From the NCBI GenBank assembly GCA_022449455.1, contig JAKUPL010000018.1, forward strand, positions 28,161-92,160: 64,000 bases of DNA, in the 5' to 3' direction. Of this stretch, positions 63,802 through 64,000 are shown piece by piece (position 1 is the first letter of the stretch; each line of letters begins with the position of its first letter). Made by a program: the position numbers and the translations under genes. Origin of the DNA: Alcanivorax sp. (GTDB lineage: Bacteria; Pseudomonadota; Gammaproteobacteria; Pseudomonadales; Alcanivoracaceae). Under the pieces are notes generated by a model. It worked only from the letters and a program-made list of their open reading frames with translations. It did no database searches and was not told the DNA's origin.

Positions 63802-64000
63802 ATGAAGGACGCGACAGCCCGCACAGGACGACGCTCGCGCCGGCCCCGCCACGGGGCGGCGGTGGCATTGCTGTGTCCGATGGCCCTGCTGCTGGCGGTG
63901 CTGGGTGTTCCGGCCGGGCCGGCGGTCGCGCAGCCGGCCCCCGGCGAGGCGCTCAGCGTGCGGCTGCGCGCCGACGCCGACCCGGTCGCCGCGGCGTTCG
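63802..64000 (+). CDS. Exported protein, 5' part only
   Basis: The first 66 codons of a gene running off the window. GAAGGAACCGGC precedes the ATG. An arginine-rich N-region (TGRRSRRPRHG) is followed by a hydrophobic segment and a VAQPAPGEAL cleavage-like site, so it is exported or membrane-anchored. It follows the TonB-dependent receptor by 36 bp and may be a partner in the same system. Confidence 0.65.
   Translation, partial: MKDATARTGRRSRRPRHGAAVALLCPMALLLAVLGVPAGPAVAQPAPGEALSVRLRADADPVAAAF

Overview
This 64 kb window is GC-rich, densely packed chromosomal DNA from an aerobic gammaproteobacterium. The block ndk-rlmN-pilW-rodZ-ispG-hisS-yfgM-bamB-der is the usual gammaproteobacterial order. 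Together with an IscR/SUF iron-sulfur region, an aa3-type cytochrome oxidase operon and recurrent small intergenic palindromes, the composition suggests an Alcanivorax-like member of the Oceanospirillales/Pseudomonadales. The genus is inference; the class is well supported.

Layout. 1-8.8 kb: a cut-off DUF938 methyltransferase, an SDR dehydrogenase, a lysophospholipid acyltransferase, a START-type secreted protein, a sialidase-like/membrane protein/sodium-solute symporter cluster, a membrane protein carrying a C-terminal cold-shock domain, and a FemAB-like acyltransferase. 8.8-11.2 kb: an M48 protease plus LemA pair. 11.3-19.5 kb: the cytochrome c oxidase operon (coxB-coxA-ctaG-coxC) and its assembly genes (SURF1, a Sco-like protein, heme A and heme O synthases), all on the minus strand except one small twin-TM gene. 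19.9-28.9 kb: DUF1820, hydrolases, RapA, an HTH regulator divergent from a membrane protein, two tiny zinc-ribbon proteins and glutamate racemase.

28.9-36.9 kb is the most distinctive unit: a minus-strand operon of three ABC-transporter genes, two DUF1989 proteins and a 1200-residue biotin-dependent carboxylase, headed by a guanidine-I (ykkC) riboswitch. It is best read as guanidine import and carboxylation rather than urea use. The allophanate hydrolase that would finish the pathway is not in the window.

37-43.5 kb: dienelactone hydrolase, a SutA-like small protein, glutathione peroxidase, a GIY-YIG nuclease, a LemA/TPM/TPM cluster, and a tsdBA thiosulfate dehydrogenase pair. 43.5-44.1 kb: a REP-like palindrome, a tRNA-Met gene with a degenerate partial duplicate beside it, then a Fur box and an IscR site. 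44.1-52 kb: iscR-iscS convergent with sufBCDSA-sufT-sufE, with IscR-like sites at both outer promoters. 52.2-61.6 kb: the conserved ndk-to-der block, interrupted by a 264-bp MITE-like element between rodZ and ispG. The window ends with a TonB-dependent receptor and the start of a secreted protein.

Coding starts were chosen by ribosome-binding sites, family N-termini and ATGA overlaps. Regulatory sites were read by eye against known consensus sequences and have not been tested.
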